Source of the DNA: Bacteroidota bacterium
GTDB taxonomy: Bacteria > Bacteroidota > Bacteroidia > SpSt-205 > S141-50
NCBI GenBank assembly: GCA_015490695.1
Contig: WFXK01000321.1
Location: forward strand, 1-13,748
Length of the DNA: 13,748 nt
Direction of reading: 5' to 3'
The first letter of the stretch is position 1; each line of letters begins with the position of its first letter. Both the position numbers and the translations under genes were made by a program. The notes beneath the pieces are model-generated. The model did no database searches. It was given only the letters and a program-made list of their open reading frames with translations, and was not told where the DNA came from. Positions 1 through 7,700 of this stretch are shown here, one piece after another.

Positions 1-34
1 ATGTATGTCATTCCCTTCCGACCTTGACTTTTGT

Positions 35-307
35 TTATACTATTATCTCTTTTCGTTCCCCTTCTGAAGTATCTTCGTTATTTCCCATAGTCAAAATGCA
101 TTTTTCTATCGGTATTCCTGTAACACGCATAAGTTTTAAGGTCCCTTGGTCTACTACTTCACTTCTTACTCATCCCGCTGTACCGTCAGCAAAACGAATA
201 TAAAGGGCTTTTACCTTATGCAGTCGTTCAATGGCTCGTTCCCAACTAAGGGCTATTCCTGCTTCCCTCATCTTCTCCTTCAATTTAAAGTTATAAAAAT
301 TAGGTTA
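35..307 (-). pseudogene. Decayed transposase C-terminus (IS1634/IS4-like), with in-frame TGA
   Basis: Read on the minus strand from 304 downward, the frame gives a fragment containing MREAGIALSWERAIERL, then KVKALYIRFADGTAG, a TGA stop at 170-172, and in the same frame VRSEVVDQGTLKLMRVTGIP up to a TAA at 35-37. A TAA at 305-307 closes the frame upstream. The order (helix with a W-E-x-A-I-E-x-L pattern, short beta strand ending DGT, then V-R-(S/T)-E, then a ~15-residue helix and G-I/V-P) resembles the extreme C-terminus of IS1634/IS4-type DDE transposases as I remember them. The TGA stands where a Trp (TGG) would be expected in such proteins, which fits a point nonsense mutation. No DDE catalytic part is present, so this is a remnant at most. 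The family assignment is tentative. Confidence 0.42.
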
Positions 308-526
308 TAACTTGGAATGGCGCAGTAGAAGGTAAAACGAAAATTGCCAAGATGCAACCAAAGCACTCCTGTTAAGAAACGTAGAAAACTCTAAAAGTTC
401 CCTAAGCTTCCCAATAGTCATAACACCAAAAAAAGAAACTGAAACTTCTAAAATAAGAAAACAGAGCAAGTCAGTAAAATAAATAACAGAAGATTCTTAA
501 ATCATCAATAAACTTGTCAAACATTT
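308..526. other. Gene-free AT-rich stretch 3' of the restriction module
   Basis: No convincing coding sequence is seen. A 38-codon open stretch on the minus strand (305-421, starting MTIGKLRELLEF) is in frame with the transposase remnant but has no recognisable family. The stretch contains a hairpin-like repeat (374-412) related to one on the other side of the restriction-modification genes, listed separately. Confidence 0.5.
374..412. repeat. Imperfect repeat, left copy, related inverted to 2523-2562
   Basis: Compared with the reverse complement of 2523-2562, this copy matches at 29 of 39 ungapped positions, 18 of the first 21. It begins AAGAAACGTAGAAAACTCTA against AAGAAACTAAGGAAACTCTA. 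It is a poorer palindrome than the right copy, so it looks like the more decayed of the two. The pair brackets the endonuclease and methyltransferase genes. Confidence 0.5.
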
Positions 527-1165
527 TTACTTTATCACTCTCTCTTCAATGGGGTCTTCACTCATTACATAGCTACCATCTGTGTCTACTTCTACTATGG
601 CTCTGCCTTTCTTTGCTGGTTTCCTCACCTTCAAAGTACCGTCTTCATCAGGAGTGATAAAGAACACTTTAATATACTCCGTAACTTTATCTTGCATCAA
701 CTTCAATTTCCAATAATCTGTCTGAGCTATTCGTTCTCTTAACGTAATTTTGCTAGAAATCACAGCAACGACCTTCAGAACCTTGGGGTCATAGATAATT
801 ATATCCACGTCAGGTAAATAGGCTCCAAATTCTCCGTAGTCTATAAGTAAATTTCTTTTAATTATACTCAACTCTTTAGAAAGTTTTCCACTGCTGCTCC
901 TTTCTAACTTATTCCCATCTACAACCTTTAAGCCCAATTGCTCTACTTCGTCCTTAATAATATACATGATTAACTTCTCAAAATTTTTCCCTTTAAAAGC
1001 CCTCCATGATTGTTCATGGTCTTTATCAGGTGTAGGATGACGCTTCCAACTTTTCCTGTGCAACTCCTTAGCCTCTTTTAATAACTCTGAAATATACCTA
1101 TAAGCCTTTCTACCGTATCGCTTCTTTTTCTCTTCATAAAGTCTTATCAGGTCTTCAAACTTCAT
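527..1165 (-). CDS. Type II restriction endonuclease, BsaWI-like PD-(D/E)XK nuclease
   Basis: Predicted DNA endonuclease of 212 residues, partner of the overlapping methyltransferase gene. The core reads LPDVDIII (P118, D119, D121), a turn, then VVAVISSKITLRERI (S138, K139, E144) and the helix QTDYWKLKL. This fits a PD...(S)xK nuclease core in which the second acidic residue has moved from the strand into the following helix, as in the CCGG-cutting group (Cfr10I/Bse634I, NgoMIV, BsaWI). The SSKITLRERIAQ-YWKLKL segment is what I associate with BsaWI-type enzymes. The N-terminal ~75 residues are charged and helical. The start codon lies inside the end of the methyltransferase gene (ATGA overlap, 1162-1165), so translation is probably coupled, with the methyltransferase made first. 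The nuclease fold is fairly secure. The BsaWI family, and hence a WCCGGW target, is a recollection rather than a search result. Confidence 0.68.
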   Translation of the reverse strand: MKFEDLIRLYEEKKKRYGRKAYRYISELLKEAKELHRKSWKRHPTPDKDHEQSWRAFKGKNFEKLIMYIIKDEVEQLGLKVVDGNKLERSSSGKLSKELSIIKRNLLIDYGEFGAYLPDVDIIIYDPKVLKVVAVISSKITLRERIAQTDYWKLKLMQDKVTEYIKVFFITPDEDGTLKVRKPAKKGRAIVEVDTDGSYVMSEDPIEERVIK

Positions 1166-2433
1166 TTTGCTTGCTTTTTAGTGCGCTTCCTTTCATAATA
1201 ATTCCACTTTGTCCTCCTCGCTTTTTTGTTCTTTTTCTCCTTGTCCTCAGGCTTTTTTACAATAATCAAATACTTAAATCCTCGTAAATAGAAGTTAAAT
1301 CTTCGGGCTCTATTGTGCCACACGCCTGTATGCGACGCCTGCCCTCTTCTTGCAACACAAATAATGTCAACAGGCTCGAAGTACTTACATAATCGCTCAT
1401 AAAGCTTAAATCCAACAGGAGTGAAACGTCCTTTAACCCATTGGTCTGCTATAAGCCATCCTAATACCTTACCAGGCTTTAATATCCTATAGCATTCCTT
1501 CATAACTTTTTCAAGTTCTTCATAAAACTGCTCGTCTTCAGCAGATATTTTTCCAATACATGCAGGATGATCGTTATAACGGATATTGTCTCCATAAGGG
1601 GAATCTATAAAGACCATATCCACAGAATTTTCTTCTAAGGGAATTTTTCTGGCATCGTTTTGAATAATATCGGGACGGACAGGAGCAATATCATAGCAGA
1701 TACAACGACGTTTTTCTGCTTTGCATACATCCATAGTAGTTCCACTTCCTGCCATGGGGTCTACAACAAGGTCTCCAGGCACTGTATAGCGCCAAATCAG
1801 GTTGTAAATAATTAACGCCGGCGTAACCCCAGGATATTTATTATCCCCCTTAGGCGTAAGCCCATAGCTTTGCTTAGGAAAATCCCAAAACGTAGTGCTT
1901 TCAATAAGCGGTATCTCATCCTCTATGTCTTTATTGCCTAAACCCGCTTTTATAGCTGCTTTCTTCTGAAGAATAGCACCCTTATCCGTCCCATCTAAAA
2001 GGAAACGCTCTGGAAAAAATAAGTCTAAAAAATCCAATAACTTTTGTCCATATAAAGGTGTGTTTCGCTTAATACCAAACTTACTCAACAAACGTTTAGC
2101 ATGCGATAAAGTAATCAAATCACTAAGTAATCTAACTTTTACCTGATAAGGATATTTACCTTTCCATGCTTCGGGAACGAATTGAAATCCCCCATCGCAA
2201 ATGGCTTCAAATACCCCATATAAAATATCTTTATCCATGTTTACTAAAAAAAGCAAGTCCCCTTTACGAATCCTAATCACCACGGGACCATAAACATTAT
2301 CCGTCCCAAATAACATTCTATTGAAACACTCTTTTTCTGTCTTATTAGAACAAGCAAAAATAAAGCCCCGAATAGGTTTATTTATAGATTCTTTAACAGA
2401 AGTGTTTATTTTAATGGTTTCGTTTGTTTCCAT
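1162..2433 (-). CDS. DNA (N4-cytosine or N6-adenine) methyltransferase with N-terminal DCD domain
   Basis: AdoMet-dependent amino-methyltransferase of 423 residues, predicted to protect host DNA from the overlapping endonuclease. Residues ~22-105 match the DCD (development and cell death) fold of the PUA/EVE superfamily: GFIFACSNKTEKECF, then RMLFG (39-43), KGDLLFLVN (57-65), LYGVFEA (71-77), AW (89-90) and YPYQVKVRL. This is the order of the plant DCD signature (GFIFGC..T..EC, LFG, PLFLFN, LHGIFEA, AW, FPAQV). The methylase part has a motif-X-like segment around 183-213, motif I at DPMAGSGTT (225-233), an acidic residue in CYD (248), and motif IV at DSPYG (277-281), a variant of (D/N/S)PP(Y/F). 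The order X-I-IV differs from the IV-first beta class. A basic tail (398-423) follows. The modified base (m4C or m6A) cannot be decided. It lies 150 bp downstream of the ydcF-like gene, probably under its own promoter. Confidence 0.82.
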   Translation of the reverse strand: METNETIKINTSVKESINKPIRGFIFACSNKTEKECFNRMLFGTDNVYGPVVIRIRKGDLLFLVNMDKDILYGVFEAICDGGFQFVPEAWKGKYPYQVKVRLLSDLITLSHAKRLLSKFGIKRNTPLYGQKLLDFLDLFFPERFLLDGTDKGAILQKKAAIKAGLGNKDIEDEIPLIESTTFWDFPKQSYGLTPKGDNKYPGVTPALIIYNLIWRYTVPGDLVVDPMAGSGTTMDVCKAEKRRCICYDIAPVRPDIIQNDARKIPLEENSVDMVFIDSPYGDNIRYNDHPACIGKISAEDEQFYEELEKVMKECYRILKPGKVLGWLIADQWVKGRFTPVGFKLYERLCKYFEPVDIICVARRGQASHTGVWHNRARRFNFYLRGFKYLIIVKKPEDKEKKNKKARRTKWNYYERKRTKKQAK

Positions 2434-2442
2434 GTTTCAATG

Positions 2443-2480
2443 GTGCTTACGACTGCAATGTTATGGAATTTGGTAAGCAC
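2443..2480. promoter_or_regulatory. Inverted repeat upstream of the methyltransferase start
   Basis: GTGCTTAC at 2443-2450 and GTAAGCAC at 2473-2480 form a perfect 8-bp inverted repeat with a 22-nt spacer, ending 10 bp before the methyltransferase ATG (2433, minus). An AATGTTTG sequence (2491-2498, minus strand) is one mismatch from the Bacteroidota -7 consensus TAnnTTTG. If it is used, the repeat lies in the 5' leader. It could be a two-site operator or an mRNA hairpin holding the start region. No control (C) protein gene is visible nearby. Confidence 0.4.
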
Positions 2481-2522
2481 ATACAAATTGCAAACATTTA
2501 AGTCTTTAGCTTCCAAATTTTT

Positions 2523-2562
2523 AGGAAACTTCAGGAAACGCTTAGAGTTTCCTTAGTTTCTT
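2523..2562. repeat. Hairpin-forming repeat, right copy, in the ydcF/methyltransferase gap
   Basis: AGGAAAC (2533-2539) and GTTTCCT (2547-2553) pair perfectly around a 7-nt loop. The arms extend imperfectly outwards (AGGAAACTTC on one side, TTAGTTTCTT on the other), giving a nested palindrome of about 40 bp. No T-run follows on the minus strand, so it is a weak terminator candidate for the upstream operon. An inverted relative lies at 374-412. Confidence 0.5.
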
Positions 2563-2583
2563 AAAGCGCTTATTTCGGACTTT

Positions 2584-3246
2584 CTATATTCCGTAATTCC
2601 ACCAATAATAAAGCATCTTCATGTATTCGTTATTTACGAAAATCATTCCATTTTCGTATTTCCACCATTGTTTTTCTTGGAAGTTCAAATGTGGGGCGCC
2701 CCAGATGAAAATGTGAATCATAGGATAACGCTCTTGGAAAAAGTCTACAACTCGTCTGATTCGCCCCGTATGAAAACGACTAGAAATAATGGCTACTTCT
2801 TTCCAACCCTGCTGCTGAGCATATTGAAAGATAAAACGAACTTCTTCTAAGGTGCTTGTCCCAATATTATGTACAATAATAGCACTTTCCTTTACTTTTT
2901 TTTGCTTCAAGACGAAAGCGGTTAATTGCGCTTCTGTGTAGTGCTTTTTTAAGGCTTTCACAACGGGATGCACAGGTTTTCCTGTACAATGGAGTGTTTT
3001 TACCCAACCTTTATGATACAATGTCGCGGCATAAGTACCCCGCTCCCACGGCTCCCCTCCTAAAACAAACGCGTGTTGTACAGGCTTTACAGCATCTACC
3101 GCCACTAATCCATTGCCTAAAGCAATAAAAATCCACTGTCGTGTAAAAGGGATACTCAACACTAACATCATGAACAATAAACCTACTATTAAAACAAATC
3201 CAAGTGCAGCAAGAATCCTATACAGCCCTTTGAGCAAAAGACGCAT
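2584..3246 (-). CDS. YdcF/SanA/ElyC family (DUF218) membrane-anchored protein
   Basis: Protein of 220 residues with one N-terminal membrane segment (about 9-32) and a DUF218 domain facing the periplasm. Family landmarks are seen in order: HAFVLGGEPWERG (58-70), KTLHCTGK (83-90), the acidic turn GTSTLEEVRF (129-138) that in this family holds conserved T, E and N/E residues, VAIISSRFHTGRI (151-163, the S-x-x-H-x-x-R signature), and ENGMIFVNNEYMKMLYYW near the C-terminus. E. coli relatives (SanA, ElyC, YdcF) are linked to envelope integrity, and the reaction is not settled. The first ATG overlaps the end of rlmN by 29 bp. No downstream Met would keep the membrane segment, so this start is preferred. 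It is the last gene of the packed minus-strand cluster. Confidence 0.85.
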   Translation of the reverse strand: MRLLLKGLYRILAALGFVLIVGLLFMMLVLSIPFTRQWIFIALGNGLVAVDAVKPVQHAFVLGGEPWERGTYAATLYHKGWVKTLHCTGKPVHPVVKALKKHYTEAQLTAFVLKQKKVKESAIIVHNIGTSTLEEVRFIFQYAQQQGWKEVAIISSRFHTGRIRRVVDFFQERYPMIHIFIWGAPHLNFQEKQWWKYENGMIFVNNEYMKMLYYWWNYGI

Positions 3247-4279
3247 GACGCAAGGCTAATTGTCCGCATGCAGCATCAATGTCTCTACCTCGGCTTTCAC
3301 GAATGGTTGCAATAACTCCCCTTTCTCTTAAGTACCCAGCAAAACGTTCCATTTGCGCCTTAGAAGGACGCTTCCAAGAAAAACCTTCTACTTCATTATA
3401 GGCTAATAAATTTACTTTTGCCCATAAGCGTTTCGCTATTTGTGCTAATCGCTGGGCATCTTGTTTGCTATCGTTAAACCCTCTTAAAACCAAATACTCT
3501 AAAGTAATCCGATGGCGGCTTTTTTCCCGATAATACTGTAAAGCCTCTATTAAAGCAGCGAGATTATTATGCTGATTAATCGGCATGATTTTACTTCTTT
3601 TTTCATCATCTGGAGCATGTAAAGAGAGGGCAAGACGCACTTTTGGCAACACATCGGCAAAACGTTTAATCATTTTCGCTATGCCTGCTGTAGAAACCAC
3701 AATTCTTTGAGGGGACATGCCAAGCGCGCCTTCGCTATCGGTTATGTGTTGTATCGCCCGAACCACCTGAGAAAAATTCAAAAGCGGCTCTCCCATACCC
3801 ATAAAAACAACGTTTGTTAACTTCCTCCCATAAACCTCTTGTGCTAACGCATTCAATAACACCACTTGGTCATAAATTTCATAACTTTTCAATTGCCGAA
3901 TCAAACCCATGGTGCCTGTAGCACAAAAACGACAATGGAGCGAACAACCAACTTGCGAAGACACACATGCGGTCATCCGCTTACCATGAGGAATTAAAAC
4001 CCCTTCTACCAACTTCCCATCTGGAAGCAAAAACAATACTTTTAAGGTACCATCTTTACTTCGTTGTACCTCTTTGCGTTCCACATAAGCCAATAGAAAG
4101 TCTTTTTCTAATTGTGAACGTAGCGTCTTAGGTAAATTGAGCATGCTTTGGAAATCCCTCGCATGGTGCTTCCATAACCATTGCCATAGCTGTTTCACTC
4201 TATAGGAAGGTTCTTGTTTTAGGTATTGTTGCCATTGTTCTTTTGTGAATAAGCGGGCGTCTTGTTTCATGGTTTCCAA
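3218..4279 (-). CDS. rlmN: Dual-specificity 23S rRNA/tRNA adenine-C2 methyltransferase
   Basis: Radical-SAM enzyme that methylates C2 of A2503 in 23S rRNA and of A37 in some tRNAs, a cytosolic ribosome-fidelity modification. At 353 residues it has the usual length. The [4Fe-4S] cluster motif CSLHCRFC gives C112, C116 and C119. The upstream C105 (in TACVSSQVGC) and the near C-terminal cysteine in DAACGQL correspond to the two catalytic cysteines of RlmN (E. coli C118 and C355). Other signatures are VVFMGMGEPLLN, STAGI, LALSLHAP, MPIN and YNEVEG. RlmN rather than Cfr is chosen because of the housekeeping context and overall sequence. Two starts are possible: ATG at 4277-4279 (13-bp overlap with ruvC) or the fourth codon ATG at 4268-4270, which makes a classic ATGA 4-bp overlap with the ruvC stop and may be the true one. 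ydcF overlaps its 3' end. Confidence 0.96.
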   Translation of the reverse strand: METMKQDARLFTKEQWQQYLKQEPSYRVKQLWQWLWKHHARDFQSMLNLPKTLRSQLEKDFLLAYVERKEVQRSKDGTLKVLFLLPDGKLVEGVLIPHGKRMTACVSSQVGCSLHCRFCATGTMGLIRQLKSYEIYDQVVLLNALAQEVYGRKLTNVVFMGMGEPLLNFSQVVRAIQHITDSEGALGMSPQRIVVSTAGIAKMIKRFADVLPKVRLALSLHAPDDEKRSKIMPINQHNNLAALIEALQYYREKSRHRITLEYLVLRGFNDSKQDAQRLAQIAKRLWAKVNLLAYNEVEGFSWKRPSKAQMERFAGYLRERGVIATIRESRGRDIDAACGQLALRHASFAQRAV

Positions 4280-4728
4280 TAATGAAGTGCAGTAAAAGCG
4301 ACCGCTAAAGCATCATAAGCATCCAAAGAAGCGGTATTGCTCAACCTATAAACATGTTTTAACATACGTTGTACTTGTTCTTTGGAAGCGTTCCCCTTGC
4401 CTACAATATGCTTTTTAATGAGCGTTGGAGGCAAAATTAAAAAAGATAAACGACGACTTAAAGCTAAAGCGATAATCAACCCCTGAATACGAGCTAACTG
4501 CACTAAACTGCGAACATTTTTATTCAAATAACAATCTTCAATCGCTATTACCTTGGGCGCATAGTGCTCTAATAAATAAAGGCTATGTTCATAAATGCGA
4601 TTTAATCGTGTTTCATAAGCACTTTTTTTATCAAACGAAAGGCTTTCTATATAAAGACACTGCTGTGGCGATTCTACAACAGCAAAACCTGTATGATAGT
4701 TTCCTGGGTCTATACCTAAAACCCGCAT
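4267..4728 (-). CDS. ruvC: Crossover junction endodeoxyribonuclease RuvC
   Basis: Holliday-junction resolvase, a dimeric RNase H-fold nuclease that cuts four-way junctions together with RuvAB (not in this window). At 153 residues it is slightly shorter than the usual 160-190. The catalytic acidic residues are all present: D7 in LGIDPGN, E64 in IAIEDCYLNKNVRS, and D136 and D139 in SLDAYDALAVA. The GKGNASKEQVQRML segment (110-123) is typical. The ATG at 4726-4728 is immediately followed by the LGIDPG strand, so the start is secure. There is 1 bp between the stop of the upstream phosphatase gene and this ATG, and its own stop overlaps the rlmN start region. Translation of the cluster is therefore likely coupled. 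Confidence 0.96.
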   Translation of the reverse strand: MRVLGIDPGNYHTGFAVVESPQQCLYIESLSFDKKSAYETRLNRIYEHSLYLLEHYAPKVIAIEDCYLNKNVRSLVQLARIQGLIIALALSRRLSFLILPPTLIKKHIVGKGNASKEQVQRMLKHVYRLSNTASLDAYDALAVAFTALHYWKP

Positions 4729-4729
4729 G

Positions 4730-7700
4730 TTAAGAGATTTTCATTCCAAAGACCGTTACGTCGTCTAATTGTTCTCCATCACCTTTCCATTCTTTCCATT
4801 CTAAATTTAATAATGCTCTTTGGGTTGCCATCGATTCGTGTTGGGTTCGCAGAATCAATTCTCTAAATCGTTTTGTTCCAAAACGCTTCCCTTCAGGACC
4901 ACCAATTTGGTCAACAAAACCATCGGTAAACATATAAATCGCATCGCCAATGTTTAATTGGATTTCATGGTTGGTAAAGACCCTTTCTTCTTCCATTTGC
5001 TCTCCACCGATAGACTGCTTATCAGGCTTTATAATATGAACTTTCCAGTCTTGATAGTAGTAGAAAGGCAGGTTTGCACCTGCATACTGCGCTACACGGG
5101 TTTTGGCATTGTAGAGACAAACAGCTACATCCATTCCGTCTCTGGATTTTGCTTCTTGAACATCTTGTTTTAAGGTTTTGCGTACACCAATATGCAAGTG
5201 ATACAAAATGTCGGCAGGGCGATAAATTTTTCGCTCACGGACAATTTGGTTAAAAAGCATGTGTCCAATCATTGTAATAAATGCTCCAGGAACGCCATGC
5301 CCCGTACCATCGGCAACAACAATAATCCGTAAATCCCCATCAGCATGAAACCAATAAAAGTCCCCTCCAACTATATCTTTTTGCCGGTGAATGACGAAAT
5401 AATTGCCTAAATACTTCTTCAAAGTCGCTTGGTCTGGCAAAAGGTTTCTCTGAATACGTCTTGCATAACGCAAACTTTGACGCATCCACTCTGTTTTCTC
5501 TTCTAACTCTTTCTTTTGCTCTAAAAGTTCTTTATTTAACTTATCTAATTCCTCATAAGCTTTTCTTAACTCTTCTGTAACCTGCAATTGTTTTTGTTCA
5601 ATGACCATACCTGCAACATCTGCCAAGGAATTCACAAAAGTAATTTCATCTAATTGCCATTCTCTATATTGGTGGTGTTCCACGCTGATAATGCCGCGGA
5701 TTTCTGCACCTACTAAAATTGCTGCATCTAAAACAGCGACAGTTTCAGAAGGTTCATACAACTTTTCTGCTAATTCTTTTGTTCGTTCATCCTTTGCAAC
5801 ATCCGAAACGGCAATGATGCGCTCTAATTCTAAATATTGAAAATAAGTATGATAATCTTCTTTTTGAATACGGATACCTTCGTCGTGTTTATGTTGAATT
5901 TTTTGTGCTACTGCCATACAGCGAGCTCCCTTGTCTTTATCTTCAAAAACCCAAATACTTACTCTATCGGCTTCTAAGGTCTTTAAGCCCGCTTCTGCAA
6001 TAATCTTAAACGCTTCTTCTGTGTTCCCTGAACGAATAGATGGGTGTTTAGCTAATTTTAATAACGCTTCTTGCTGCCGTTGAAGCCTAAATTCTTGAAA
6101 CTTTTGTTCTGAAATATCGGTTAATACTGCAATGGCTTTTATAGGTTTCCCATCAGAACCTACGACGGGTGTCACACAAGCAATCACCCAGAAAAATTCC
6201 CCTTCTTTGGTTCTCAGTTCTAATTCATGTTTCCATACTTTATCTTTTTTTATGAACTCCATCATCGTTTGATAGAGCTCTTCAGATTGTCTTCCAGAAC
6301 GTAACATCGTAAAAGGTTTTCCTTTCAGCTCTTGCTCTGTATAGTGCGTTACTTTGACTAATGCTTCATTGACGTAAGTAATAATGCCTTCGGGAGTGAT
6401 TTCACAAAGGTAGGCGGTATTATCCAGCGCACGCATGCGCCCAATGAGCTCTAATTGCATCTTGCGTAGCTCATCATTGGCTTTTTCTAAAATCTCTTGT
6501 TGTTTCCTTAATTCCTGCTCTTGTTTTTGAGCAATCTCTAACGCTGCTGCTAATTGCTCCGCCTGTAATTTCTGTTCGGTTATGTCAAAACCTACACCGA
6601 TGTATTTATAAATCTGTTGTTGGGCATTTAACACGGGAGTAATCCCCAAGGTTAACCATTTACGATTTCCCTCTTTTGTGCGGATGATTAACTCTCCACG
6701 CCAAAAATGCCCTTTCGTGATGGTTTCTTTCAAACGCTGCAAAACTTGCTCCTGATGCTGACGCTCTAACAACAATTCAAACGGCTTTTCTAAAATTTCC
6801 TCCTTTGTCAATCCCGTTAAAGTTAAATAAGCCTCATTGATATAAGTAACGTTCAGTTGCGTGTCCAACTCAAACATAATGGCTGCATTATTAACCGCAT
6901 TGATTTGCCCTTGTAATTCCAATTGCGCTTTTTGAATCTCCTCATTCGTTGTTTTTAACTCTTCTAAGTTTTGTCTCAGTTCTTCTTCAATGGCGATGTT
7001 TTCTTCTAACATTTGTCTTAATTCCTCTTCAATCGTTCTTCGGTTTCCTTGTTCTATTGCCAAAGAAGCCATTTCAGCTAGCGCCAACAAAAAGGTTTGT
7101 TCATCTGGATACCACGGATGCCCTTTTTCCCTTTCTACACTTAAAAATCCAACTAGCGATTCATCTAAGGTAATTCCTACAAGGGCTATGGCGATTTCTT
7201 TTCCTTTTAACCAAGGTGTTTCAAGCAATGCTTTTAACAGCGGTTCCTGCGAAAGCTGCGTACTAAATAATGCTTGCTGCTCTTGTAAATGGTCCCATAA
7301 GGGTTCATAGTTAGCTTTTTCCAGTAGCCATTCTATTGTATAAAGATGTTTTTTTTGTGCTCGTTCATAAAGGTCTGCTAAAACAAAGTGTTGTTTATCT
7401 AAAAGCCATAATCCTGCTCGTTGTGCTTCTAAGACTTCTGCTGCTGTTTGTGTAATGAGCGAAAGGGCTTGCGTTAGTTTTCCTTGTTTAAAAGCAGGCG
7501 CTTTAGTTAGCGATTGTAATGCTTGTTGTTGTTTGAGCAATCGTTGTTCTGTTGCTCCATCAGATTTCCCGTCGCTGACTTCTGTTAAAGTATATTGCGA
7601 TAAATCTACAGGGATGATTTTTACCCATTTTCTTCCATCATCGCTTTGAGATAGGATAGCAGGCACTTTTACTTTTGTTCCTGAGCGTCCAACGAGGGTA

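Noticed and set aside
170..172. In-frame TGA possibly read as Trp (alternative genetic code)
   Set aside because: TGA closes intact genes here (methyltransferase, ruvC, T9SS cargo), and Trp in intact genes is written TGG, so a pseudogene is simpler.
305..421. 38-codon minus-strand ORF next to the transposase remnant
   Set aside because: It is very short, has no recognisable similarity, and overlaps the left hairpin repeat. Being in frame with the remnant may be chance.
484..496. Shared AACAGAAGATT near 486 and near 7960, each just after a gene end
   Set aside because: Only 11 bp match with no symmetry or further extension; probably chance in AT-rich spacer.
2533..2553. AGGAAAC/GTTTCCT hairpin as a terminator for the ydcF operon
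   Set aside because: No T-run follows the stem on the minus strand. Its related copy at 374-412 points to a repeat element instead.
2668..2850. Plus-strand 60-codon ORF inside the ydcF-like gene, and similar short plus-strand ORFs across 4958-7649
   Set aside because: They lie antisense to strongly supported genes, with no conserved motifs or promoters, and are coding shadows.
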